From Pyropia yezoensis (Eukaryota > Rhodophyta > Bangiophyceae > Bangiales > Bangiaceae): DNA of 64,000 bases. The translations under genes and the position numbers were made by a program. Under the pieces are notes generated by a model. The model was not told the origin of the DNA, ran no database searches, and saw only the letters and a program-made list of their open reading frames with translations. Shown here piece after piece: positions 11,015 to 20,085 of this stretch. Location of the stretch: contig CM020618.1 in assembly GCA_009829735.1 (NCBI GenBank), positions 20,011,346 to 20,075,345 of the forward strand, in the 5' to 3' direction. The first letter of the stretch is position 1. Every line of letters begins with the position of its first letter.

Positions 11015-11482
11015 TGTGGCAGTATTGACCCCCAGGCAGGGGGGCAACACGTGCCATGCAAGGGGCGGCAGGCCACTAGCCTGACCCGTTCCTCCCCCTG
11101 CATTTGGGTCCATATTCCCTAAGTTAGGGATGGCTAGCTTCGTAGTAAATCCAACTTGGACTTGAGGGTTTTCTGCACTTATCGTCTTGCATTTTCGTGT
11201 GGCCCGGTGGGCAGGTGCTGGGGTGAGAGATTCTGAGTGGCGAAATTTTGAGGGACCCTGGGGGGATAAGGGGAGGGACAGCGGGGCTTGGCCCTGCTCC
11301 CCCGTCCCGACCAAGAAACTGTTGGCCCACAAACCATTTTCTTGTTTGTTAGTGGGGGGAATGCCCCACAACAGGGACAGCGTGTGTGCGACTTGCACTT
11401 CATCCGATTCCCCCGACACGGGAGGGAGCCCTTGCGCACCGCCCCAACTTAGGTGTCGCGTGTGCGAGTGGTCTTGGGCACA
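11015..11482 (+). mobile_element. 3' LTR of chromovirus copy 2
   Basis: 468-bp repeat starting TGTGGCAGTATTG and ending GGCACA. It is homologous to an inverted copy (12402-11937) and to a third copy (40020-40450). Orientation and the adjoining polypurine tract make it the 3' LTR of the plus-strand element. No flanking duplication with the start of the element can be tested, because the 5' end is truncated. Confidence 0.8.
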
Positions 11483-11936
11483 CTCCGAAAGCCTAGTTGG
11501 CGATGGCTCCATGCCAAAGTTGGCTCCAACCCGAGTGGAACCCGCGGGGACAGTCCTCTCACCTTGGGACGTTCCCGTTGAATGTACCACACGGTGGCCG
11601 GACTTCGGCCCACCAACATCAGAAGTGTCACCCGAATGAACTCCCGACTGAGTTGGGGTGGCCTGTTGCCCGCCCGTACTCCCAGTCCTGCTGGCTTGAG
11701 GGACCCCTAGTCCCTCTGCGACCCCAGGTATACCTGTGTCTCACCAGTATTCAAAGGCACTGAAGTACGTGCGTCACCCGTGTACTCCCCAGACGACGGG
11801 GGGTCCGAACCAGCCATGTTGGCTAACGATCCGTATGACACGGTCCAAGTCCACCGTTCCTCTGAGACGGAGGGCCCCCTACACCCGGGTGCACCCGGAG
11901 GTAAAGTTTACCTCTGTCCCCTGGTGCTCCACCAAA
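11483..11936 (-). mobile_element. Leader and gag 5' end of a minus-strand chromovirus
   Basis: Read on the minus strand from the LTR at 11937, this begins with a primer-binding-site-like stretch (TTTGGTGGAGCACC), then a leader and an ATG near 11818 opening a Ser/Thr/Gly-rich frame (MAGSDPPSSG...) that is interrupted after about 38 codons and continues in other frames. It stops at the end of the plus-strand LTR. It may be the displaced 5' end of copy 1, whose gag lacks its beginning. Confidence 0.55.
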
Positions 11937-12402
11937 TGTGCCAAAAACCACTCGCACACGCGACACCCAAGTTGGGGCGGTGCGCAAGGGCTCCCTCCCG
12001 TGTCGGGGGAATCGGATGAAGTGCAAGTCGCACACACGCTGTCCCTGTTGTGGGGCATTCCCCCCACTAACAAACAAGAAAATGGTTTGTGGGCCAACAG
12101 TTTCTTGGTCGGGACGGGGGAGCAGGGCCAAGCCCCGCTGTCCCTCCCCTTATCCCCCCAGGGTCCCTCAAAATCTCGCCACTCAGAATCTCTCACCCCA
12201 GCACCTGCCCACCGGGCCACACGAAAATTCAAGACGATAAAATGCAGAAAACCCTCAAGTCCAAGTTGGGCTTACTACCAAGCTAGCCATCCCTAACTTA
12301 GGGAATATGAACCCAATGCAGGGGGAGAAACGGGTCAGACGAGCTGCCTGCCGTCCCTCGCATGGCACGTGTTGCCCCCAACCTGGGGCCAATACTGCCA
12401 CA
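11937..12402 (-). mobile_element. 5' LTR of a minus-strand chromovirus
   Basis: 466-bp LTR in inverted orientation to the one at 11015-11482, starting TGTGGCAGTATTGG and ending GGCACA. It is followed by a primer-binding-site-like sequence, which marks it as a 5' LTR. Confidence 0.8.
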
Positions 12403-13668
12403 GCTACAGCCGCCGCCCCTCCGGCCGCAGCCGCCCGCTCCGCCCGGCGGCGCCCGACCCCCGCCCAGCCGCGGCCGCGCCCAATCAGGCAGCAGGCGCC
12501 AACCCCCACAGCACCTCACTGCCACCCACCCTCCTCTTCCCTGGGATGCATATACATACAGCCGAAGAACCTCACCACGTCTTCCATCCCCCCCTTCTGT
12601 GCGAGCGGCGTCGTGGGAAGGGGCAGGCGCGTCGTCGCTGAAGCGGGCGGCGTCCTGCCGGGGACGGGTGGCGTCATAGCGAAGACAGCCGGCGTCTTTA
12701 GGGGGCGGGCGAGCACCACAGCCGGGCGACCCGCAGTCCTCTTCCCCCTCTCCTACAAGGCCGCCCGTCCTCCCCAAGCGCTCCGCGCATCACGAGGCCA
12801 CCCCGACGAGGCCGCTGGACACCACCGACGGGTCTCGCATCGTACCTCACGAGCCAAACCGATCCAACATGTGGCCAGGAGCAATTTGACATTGCAAATA
12901 CGTGGACCAATCAATTGGCGATACCGTGACAAGATCAATGTCCGTCTCCCAGAGGAGTTTCTCTAATAAGTTTTTTAATTTGAGATAAGGCAGTCTCGAG
13001 CTTGTCACTCACAATACCTCTCGAAAAATATCTGGGGATTGAAAAGAATAAATGGACCCTCGTGTGACGCCGACGAATCGGTCCCGTCGCCGCCCGGTGA
13101 CCCCACTGCGACCGCCGCCCGGGCCAGACGGCCCGCCACCACGGGGCGCAGCTCGCGGCGAGTGGTGCTCCACGGCCACCGCATGCTGGTTGGGAGGGGG
13201 GGGGGGTCACCATCTCGGCAGCTCGGAGGGTACCATTTGGCTCTCTGGCGGGACGGCCCGAGCGCACGCCGTGCCGTGCTCGCGTGGATCGGTGGGGGTT
13301 TGGCAGGGGCGGAAGGTGGCGGCGTCGCCGTCCAGCGGCGCACGGCCAAGTTGTGGCATCCGCCACGTGCTGGGCTGGGGGGTGGCTAGGGTGGGTGTTG
13401 TTGCCTCGGCACTGGCAGTGGTGGGGCTCCTTCCTTGTCTGCTCCTCTCTCGCGGCGTGGGACGTTCTTGTCGTGAGTTCTGCCGCACCCGCCCTTGTAT
13501 CGGTGTTCCGGAGTCGGGACGTATCTGTTTGGCAGCGGCGCTCCTGGTGTGACCGGCACGTGCCGGTGACCTCTGGTCGCTACCGCCCTCTGACGGCGGC
13601 AGTGGTGGCCACAGTACAACGGATCTCTGGCGTGCCACGCCGTCACTCGTGTGACGTTTCCGCCCGCC
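12403..13668. other. Intergenic, no supported gene
   Basis: GC-rich stretch with several overlapping open frames of biased composition on both strands, none with a recognisable domain. A short AT-richer patch lies near 12880-13040. It separates the retroelement cluster from the first host gene and probably includes that gene's promoter. Confidence 0.5.
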
Positions 13669-16146
13669 ATGGGTGGTGCGGCGCGGGGTCGGCGTAGGCG
13701 GCCCGCGGCGAGGGCGGGGGCCGCCCCCCAGGGCGGTACCCTCCCCTCCCCACTCTTCCCCACCCCCCTCCTCCCCCCTCCCATGACAGTCCCTGTCGCT
13801 GGTCCTGCCGCCGTTGGCCTCCCCGCCTGGGCGGGCAGGCCGGCCGCGTTTGTGGGGGGGGTGCACCTACCGCCGCCTCGGGCGCTGGCCCGCGCGCCGT
13901 GCGTCGGGGGTGGCGGCGTCGGCGCCGGGGGCGGGGGCGGAGGCGCGGGCGTGGGCGGCAGCGGAGACGGCGGTGCCCTCCGGGGGGCGTGCAGGCGGCG
14001 GGTTGCCATGGCAGCGGCGGTGGCTGCGGCAGTGGTACCGTGTGGCATTGGGGGCTCTGCGTTTGGGGGCGCCCGGCTGGGGGCGACGGGGAGGAGGCAA
14101 CCCCATGGGGGGGGCACCGAACGCCTCGGGGGAGCGCGTGGTCGGCCTTGGCAGCTGCCCCTGCAGCGGCAAAGTAGGGTTGGCGTCGGCGGCAGCGGCG
14201 GCGGCGACGGCGGCAGGTCGGCCAGCGGGGCGGCGGGCGCCACCGCCGTCTTTGTATGGTCGTCAGACAACTTTTTCAGTGACGGCCCCGGTGATGAGGA
14301 CAGCAGCGTGGGCGGCAGCGGCAGCACTGGGCCCGAGCCTGGTGGGGAGGGGGAGTCTGGCGATGTTTTCCCGCTGGGGGAGGGCTCCTCTGGTGACTGT
14401 GGCGAAGGGGTGTTGCAGGCGGGCACCCACCACATGGGTATTGGCGGGGTGGGCGCGACGGGTGGCTCTGCGCTCGGCAGCGGCATGCTTGATTGCATCT
14501 TCATGGTGGAGGAGGAGGCCAACGGTCAGACGCCGTTGCGTTTTAGCTGGCTTGATGGGGACTCTGGGTTGGGGCTGGGCGGCGACGACCGGCGGCAGGT
14601 TGACTTTGGGCCGGTCCCGGAGTTTCTGGAGTACACCCCGCTGGACACTGGTCGGGGAGCAGACGCGCGGGGTAGGGGGGCGGACGCGGACCCGGGCTCT
14701 ACCAGTGCCTACGACAGCGACGGTAACGAGGTGAGCAGATTTGACAGCGACGACGAATCAGATGACGACAGTGACGATGACGAAGATGAGGAGGATGCCA
14801 CGGTCCTCTACGTCCTGGACGATGACAGCGACGACGAGGACGAAGCAGACGGCGCTGGCAATGAGGACGACAGCGACGACGAGGACGACGACGAGGAAGA
14901 CGACGTGGACCTTCACAATGAGGTGACGTTGATGGACGTCAACTTTGACGATGCGGACTTTGCGCTTGCACTGTGCGACGTACCCTCTTTCCTCGGTCTC
15001 CAGTTCGACGAATCCGATGAGGATGAGGACGTCGATGATGAGGAGGACGATGGTGAAGATGGCCACTCGCTTCTCGCGGATGTGGACATGTCGGGGGTTG
15101 TTGGGTTTGGTCCCTACCACATCAACGACATGTTGGACCGGCACTTGGAGGCAGACAGCCTGCAGGCGGTAGATCTGTCGCTGGTGTCAGAGCTCGCCGC
15201 TGCCCGGCTGTCCCCGGCGTGCGTGCGTTCGGAAAAAGTGCTGTACGAGGTCATTGCCCACCACACGCCCGAGACGTTCGAGGTGCTCTCGCGGGACGTG
15301 TCGCCTGCAGGGCTGGCCGCCATCCGCCACGCCATTGTCTCGCGCTACGGGGATGCTGCTGCTGATCACGCGCCCCTTGTGGGCATTGATGGCGCTGGGG
15401 TGCTCGCGGCGGCTGTGGCCGCCGCCGCGACGGAGTCCTCGGCTGCCTCGGCGCCTCTGCTGGCGCGGTCGACGACGACGGCCAACGGCGCCACGAGCGA
15501 GGCCATCATGCAAATGAGTGCGAGTGAGTTGAACCAGGCTATCTACACGGCGCTCGCTGCGGGCTACCTGCTCCGGGGCTCTGAGTATCGCTACCTCCTC
15601 TCCCGCACGCTCGACGCGCCGCCCGCTGTCGGCGCCGCCGGCGATAGTGGCCCGAGCAGCGTTCGTGGCAGCGTCGGTGCGCGCGGCAGCAGCGCGGCGG
15701 TGCCCCCTGCGACTGTGGCGGTGCCCCCCGCAGCCGCGGCGGTGCGGCCGGGGAGCTCTCCCACCCCCGCGGCCACCCCTGGGGGGCCCCTCCTCGGCTG
15801 GCTCAAGAGCCTTGACCCCTCCTCTGCCGGTGGCATGGCGGTGGAGCTGACGCCCGCCGCGGCGGGCGCCTTTCGACGGGTCGTCGCTTCGCTGACGGGC
15901 GACGTGCCCGCCACCCGCCTCGCCGTCCGAGCCGCGTACCGGCTGCCGCCGGGGCTGCTCGCGGCGCTCACCCTCTGGGCATCCATGCTCGGCTACGTGA
16001 CGCACACCAAGGACAGCCTGCTGCACGTCGAGGAGACGTGGCGCCGGGCGCTTGGCGGGGGCGGCGGCCGCGGCGCGGGGGTGGGGGAGGTAGACGTCGA
16101 TGACCGGGGGCCCCCGCCGGTGGGGACGGACCGCGCCGGCGGGTGA
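13669..16146 (+). CDS. Large acidic protein of unknown function
   Basis: Single open frame of about 825 codons from the first ATG (13669); later in-frame ATGs could be the true start because the first 230 residues are Gly/Ala/Arg-rich low complexity. The middle has two strongly acidic tracts (about residues 350-420 and 445-470, runs of Asp/Glu/Ser such as DDESDDDSDDDEDEED). The C-terminal 350 residues are better balanced and probably folded, mainly helical (LYEVIAHHTPETFEVLSRD; LAALTLWASMLGYVTH). Acidic tracts of this kind occur in nuclear chaperone and chromatin proteins, but no family is recognised. The gene converges on the eIF2B-like gene, 460 bases away. The frame is far longer and cleaner in its C-terminal half than its antisense shadow. 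Confidence 0.6.
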   Translation: MGGAARGRRRRPAARAGAAPQGGTLPSPLFPTPLLPPPMTVPVAGPAAVGLPAWAGRPAAFVGGVHLPPPRALARAPCVGGGGVGAGGGGGGAGVGGSGDGGALRGACRRRVAMAAAVAAAVVPCGIGGSAFGGARLGATGRRQPHGGGTERLGGARGRPWQLPLQRQSRVGVGGSGGGDGGRSASGAAGATAVFVWSSDNFFSDGPGDEDSSVGGSGSTGPEPGGEGESGDVFPLGEGSSGDCGEGVLQAGTHHMGIGGVGATGGSALGSGMLDCIFMVEEEANGQTPLRFSWLDGDSGLGLGGDDRRQVDFGPVPEFLEYTPLDTGRGADARGRGADADPGSTSAYDSDGNEVSRFDSDDESDDDSDDDEDEEDATVLYVLDDDSDDEDEADGAGNEDDSDDEDDDEEDDVDLHNEVTLMDVNFDDADFALALCDVPSFLGLQFDESDEDEDVDDEEDDGEDGHSLLADVDMSGVVGFGPYHINDMLDRHLEADSLQAVDLSLVSELAAARLSPACVRSEKVLYEVIAHHTPETFEVLSRDVSPAGLAAIRHAIVSRYGDAAADHAPLVGIDGAGVLAAAVAAAATESSAASAPLLARSTTTANGATSEAIMQMSASELNQAIYTALAAGYLLRGSEYRYLLSRTLDAPPAVGAAGDSGPSSVRGSVGARGSSAAVPPATVAVPPAAAAVRPGSSPTPAATPGGPLLGWLKSLDPSSAGGMAVELTPAAAGAFRRVVASLTGDVPATRLAVRAAYRLPPGLLAALTLWASMLGYVTHTKDSLLHVEETWRRALGGGGGRGAGVGEVDVDDRGPPPVGTDRAGG

Positions 16147-16606
16147 TGCGACCGACCTGTGGGGTGTCGTTTCCGTAACGGGTGGAGCAGGGGAAGGGGG
16201 GGAGGCGCTGAAGACAGCGTGTTGTGCGGTGTGGTTCGTGTTGATTTTTTTTCTCGCTCCCCGCGTGTGTGGCGCGCGGCAACGCCGGTGCGTGCGCGGG
16301 CATCGGGCTGTAGGGGGGGGGGTGCCGACAGTGGCCCTTGTTTTTTCTTCTTGTTTCTTACGCACCCCGAGAGCGGGTGCAACACCAAAAAAGCAGTCGG
16401 GCCCTGTGCTGCTGGTGGGTCTGAGGAGGGCGCGGCCGCATCGAGCAGGCTGTATTAAGTTGGAGGCCCGTTGGGACGGCTGGTACATGTGCGGCCCCGC
16501 TCTCCCGCCCCCCCGTCCGCCCCCATTGCCGGCGTCCCCCCCCCGCCCCCCGCCTTAGCAAGGCCGACGCCCTCCGCCGCGCAGCAGCCCCCACACACGT
16601 CAGGCC
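16147..16606. other. Intergenic between convergent genes
   Basis: Shared 3' region of the acidic protein gene and the eIF2B-like gene. T-rich runs near 16235-16255 and 16340-16360 could be part of 3' ends. No coding sequence is supported. Confidence 0.5.
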
Positions 16607-17719
16607 TCAGGCCTCACCCCCTACCCCATCACCTCCATATAGCGCGCGTTGGAGTTCGGGCACGTACGCCACGCCCACCACCCCCCCCCCTGTGACGAGC
16701 ACCCCCACGTCCGACGCCCGCAGCACGTCCGTGCGGGGCGCGAAGACGCGCCCGCCGCCCAGCCCCCCACCGCCCGACGCGGCGGTCGCCGCGCCGTCGC
16801 CGTCGCCATCCCTGCCGCCGCCAACGCCCACCACGTACGACGGTGCGAGGACGGTGACTGCCACGCCCGCCGACCGGGCGGCGGCAACGGCCATGCCACC
16901 GCCTGCAGGGACGGTCACCACTACGTGGTCGGCACCACCACTGCCGCCGCCATCGCCGCCACCGCTGCCGCCGCCCGTCGCAGCCACGCCCGCCGCCTCC
17001 ACCCACAGGGCGGCCACGCCCGCCGACGCGGCGGCGGCGTAGGCGGCCTCGGCGGGCACTGCCGTGGCGTCGACGCCCGCGGCGGCCAGCCGCGCCGCCA
17101 CACGCGGGTCCCCTCCCAGGACTAGCACCCGCAAGCCGGGACACGCGGCGGCGGCCGCCTCTGCCGCCGCCTGTGCCGCCGTTGCTGCCGGCGGGGTGCC
17201 TCCCCCCTCCGCCGCCCCCCCGCCCCCCTCCCCCCCGCCCGCCACCAGCAGCAGCACCGACCCGTCACCGCGGCCACCTGTCACCCCCGCCAGCAGCCGC
17301 GATGCCGCGTCGGCCACCGCCGCCACGCCGTCGGCGGCGTCGGCGACGAGCTCGGCGAGGCCGACGAGGACCCCCCCCACGCCGCCGCCGCCGCCACTGC
17401 CGCGGTCGCCGCCGTCCCCGTCGGACATGGCCGCTGCCGACGCCTCCGCGCGGGTCTCTTCGGCCACCACCGCCACCGCTCGGCGGGCAGTGGCGGCAGC
17501 AACGGTGCCCGGCGCGGCGGCGGTGACCGCCGCCGCCACCGCCGCGGCGGCGGCGGTGGCGGCGGCGACGGTAGGGGGGCCCAGCGATACGGCCGCGCGG
17601 GTGAGGGTGGCGGTCTGGGTGGCCGCGTCGGCGGGGGGGAGGGTGCCCGCCGCGGCCGCGCGGCAGAGGGCGGCGAGCGGTGGCAGCACCGGGGGGGGGA
17701 GCTCGGGCGGGGGGTCCAT
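16607..17719 (-). CDS. Probable translation initiation factor eIF2B beta subunit
   Basis: 370 residues from ATG 17719. The N-terminal helical part follows the eIF2B alpha/beta/delta pattern (LCRAAAAGTL..., then an A-rich helix ending VAVVAEETRAE, where family members have VRRVL-IIREE). The C-terminal Rossmann-like half shows LRVLVLGGDPRVA, AGVDATAVPAEAAY, VVTVPAGGGMAVAAARSAGV, VTVLAPSYVVGVG and the terminal DVGVLVTGGGVV-AYVPEL block, all in family order. eIF2B is the cytosolic GDP-GTP exchange factor for eIF2; the beta subunit is regulatory. Extreme Ala/Gly/Val content and Gly-rich inserts obscure the similarity. An alpha or delta subunit, or a related sugar-phosphate isomerase (MtnA-like), are alternatives. 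Length fits beta (about 350). Confidence 0.6.
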   Translation of the reverse strand: MDPPPELPPPVLPPLAALCRAAAAGTLPPADAATQTATLTRAAVSLGPPTVAAATAAAAAVAAAVTAAAPGTVAAATARRAVAVVAEETRAEASAAAMSDGDGGDRGSGGGGGVGGVLVGLAELVADAADGVAAVADAASRLLAGVTGGRGDGSVLLLVAGGGEGGGGAAEGGGTPPAATAAQAAAEAAAAACPGLRVLVLGGDPRVAARLAAAGVDATAVPAEAAYAAAASAGVAALWVEAAGVAATGGGSGGGDGGGSGGADHVVVTVPAGGGMAVAAARSAGVAVTVLAPSYVVGVGGGRDGDGDGAATAASGGGGLGGGRVFAPRTDVLRASDVGVLVTGGGVVGVAYVPELQRALYGGDGVGGEA

Positions 17720-18499
17720 GATGGAACGGGGGGCGGGGAAGGAGGCGGGGCGGGGGGCGATGCGGGAGCGTGGAGATGACTAGCGGCGACCGTGAACAGG
17801 CACGGAGGAGGGGAGCGGCACGCGGGTGCGTCGGCAAGAAAATGGGAGAGAGACCAGATGGTCGCAGGCGGGGACGCGAGCAGCGACGACGGCGACGGCG
17901 ATCGCACGCAGCGAAGGACACCCTTCGTGCGATAGGCGCAGTCACGCACGGGCCTCGTGGCGCCTCTCAAATTGGACGGGATCACCTGCCAGGGAAGATC
18001 GACCTGCAGGTGCTGGTGGGTGTCGAGCACACTTTGTACGATTCGGATGCCCCGGGACGAACGCAGGGTGCGACATACCCGGCGGCGCTGCAGAGGTGGC
18101 CGTAGGCGAGCGAGGGCGTGGCCTCTGTTTTCGTGTCGGCGAAGGGCCAGGACACCGTCGACGCCAGGCGCCGCGTGGAAGCACCCACGCCGAGGACGTG
18201 TGGACCAACAGAAAAATGCAAAGCAAACACGCTAAGCGACGACCCCGTCCGGACAAAAGACGAATGCGCCATCGTCCGCCCCGTTGCAACCACCCACTCC
18301 ACCTGCCCCGCCCCCCCCCCCCCCACTCCCATCCACCCGCCGTCCTGCACCCCCTCTCCCCTCGGTCAAACCGCAGCGCCCACATCCACAGCGCGCCTAG
18401 GCCCTACGCCGCGACCCCCAGGTTGAGCCTACCCAAACTCTCCTTCCGCTGACGCTTCTGGCCCAACGCCGCGACCCAGCGGAGGAACTCACCCACGCA
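17720..18499. other. Intergenic, upstream of eIF2B-like gene and downstream of ALB3
   Basis: No supported gene. A poly-C run lies near 18308-18324. At about 18440-18465 there is a partial copy of the ALB3 3' end (CTTCCGCTGACGCTTCTGGCCC against the stop-proximal codons at 18500-18525), a small local duplication. Confidence 0.5.
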
Positions 18500-20085
18500 C
18501 TACTTCCGCCGCCGCTTCTGGCCCGGCTTCTTGGCCTTCCGCACCGTTGTCTGCACGCCCGAGCCGCCCTCGCTTGACGGGCTGCCCGCGCCGTTGGAGC
18601 CCGACGAGGAAAAGCCATCGGCCTTGGACACAATGCGGGTGGCCACGCCGCCCTTTTCTTGTGCGCCCCCAATCGCGGCGCTGCCGCCACCGCCGGCCGC
18701 GCCCACCACCACCGCCTCGGCGTCAAACTTCTTACGGATGGCCAGCGTCTGAAGGGTAGAGAACGCCGTGTTGGTCACCCAGTACACACCCAGCCCAGAC
18801 GGTACGTTGAGACTGAACCAGCCAATGAGCAGTGGCAGGAACTTGAGAAAGCCGTTGGCCTTTTTCGCCGCCTCGTCCTGCGTGGGCGGCTGGAGCAGCT
18901 TTTGTGACACGACTTGCAGCGCCACCAGCGAGATGGGGATGACCAAATACGCGGCCGCGTCGTGCCACCCGATGGGCGGCGTGCCATTCACAAACGGGAA
19001 CAGCCAGTCCTTCAGCGTCGCGCCTGGCTGCGAGACCGGGCCCTGCAGGCTGGGGAGGAACAGGAAGGACTCGTCCAGCTGGTTCTCCTTGGCCAAGTTG
19101 AGCAGCGCCCGATACAGGGAGATGAAGATGGGAATCTGAGCAAACACGGGCAGTAGGCCCGCCAGCGGATTGATTTTCTCATCCTTGTACAGCTGAGCAA
19201 TCGCCTGGTTCGCCATCTGCGGGTTGTCCCGGAACTCACCCTGAATAGCCTTCATACGCGGCTGCAGCGCCTGCATCTTCATGCTGCTCTCCATCTGCTT
19301 GTAGTTGAGGGGGAAGGTGACCACCTTCACCGCAAGCGTAAAGCCAATAATGGCGAGGCCATACGCGCCGGGTACGTGTGCCGCCGCCAGCATGTCATGG
19401 ATGCCACACAGTGACTGCTCAACCAGCGTGACCAGCTGATCAAACAGGCCCGGTTTTTTCGCCACCTCCTCGACAGCAGCCGTGACGTCGACAGCCGCGT
19501 CAGAAAGCCTGCGTCACGCCAAAGGACAAAGTGTGGGATGGACCAAACGGCAGAGACGCAGTAAATAAAGGGCCAAGCCTTGGAAGTCGAGAGTCAGTCT
19601 CTCAGTCTGCCAGTCTCTCGGCTGTACCCCATCTAACAGGTGTCGAAACCGCAGCCCTCCTCATACAGACAAAACTGACATTGCCAAGATGCCTGCCATA
19701 GCATCAGCGCTGCGCACGCCCGCCCGTGCCCATCACACCAATGCATTCCCCGCTCCACTCCCCCCCACTCCGCACTCCTCCACCGAACGTACCACAACGA
19801 CGCTGCTGGCAAATCCAAGCCCAGGTGCCCTGCTGCGGCTGCCGCCGCCGCCGAAGCTGCCGCCGCCGCTGCGCCCGCCGCAGACGGGTCTACAAACGCC
19901 GCCGTCGGCGGAGTCCGCCTCGTGGCGCGGCCGCGCACAGCACTGCGCGACACAGATCGCGCGGCGGTGACGGTGGAGACGCGGGAGCCCGCCCATGGAC
20001 ACGCCCGCACGCCGCCGCCAACAGCAGGGGCAGCAACGAGAAACGCCACGGCCGGAGACGGCCGGGCACCAGGGGACAACCCCAT
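18500..20085 (-). CDS. ALB3: Thylakoid membrane insertase ALB3 (YidC/Oxa1 family), one predicted intron
   Basis: Inserts light-harvesting and photosystem proteins into the thylakoid membrane, with the cpSRP pathway. Exon 2 (19508-18500) holds the YidC core: AYGLAIIGFTLAVKVVTFPLN (TM1), the hallmark NPLAGLLPVFAQIPIFISLYRAL, later membrane segments (AAYLVIPISLVAL; LPLLIGWFSLNVPSGLGVYWVTNT) and a basic tail (KKPGQKRRRK). That frame has no ATG and meets a stop just upstream of a CAG acceptor at 19511-19509. Exon 1 (20085-19793) starts MGLSPGARPSP, is Ser/Arg/Ala-rich like a plastid transit peptide, and ends at a GTACGT donor (19792). Joining completes a TGG codon in frame, giving about 433 residues, the normal ALB3 length. 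The domain is certain; the intron is inferred. Confidence 0.88.
19509..19792 (-). other. Predicted intron of ALB3 (284 bp)
   Basis: Minus-strand donor GTACGT at 19792 and acceptor GACGCAG ending at 19509. It contains the in-frame stops that separate the two exon frames and a TTTACTG branch-like motif near 19555. The phase matches on both sides. Confidence 0.6.

Noticed and set aside
11015-11482. Isolated solo LTR insertion
   Set aside because: No matching flanking duplication, and a polypurine tract plus pol in the same orientation lie directly upstream, so it is the 3' LTR of copy 2.
10337-11590. Single 417-codon minus-strand protein
   Set aside because: Its first half runs antisense through the LTR at 11015-11482 and into another element's leader; only the part below 11014 is kept as a candidate.
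13386-14522. 378-codon minus-strand frame
   Set aside because: Pro-rich shadow of the Gly/Ala-rich start of the acidic protein; no domain, overlaps a better frame.
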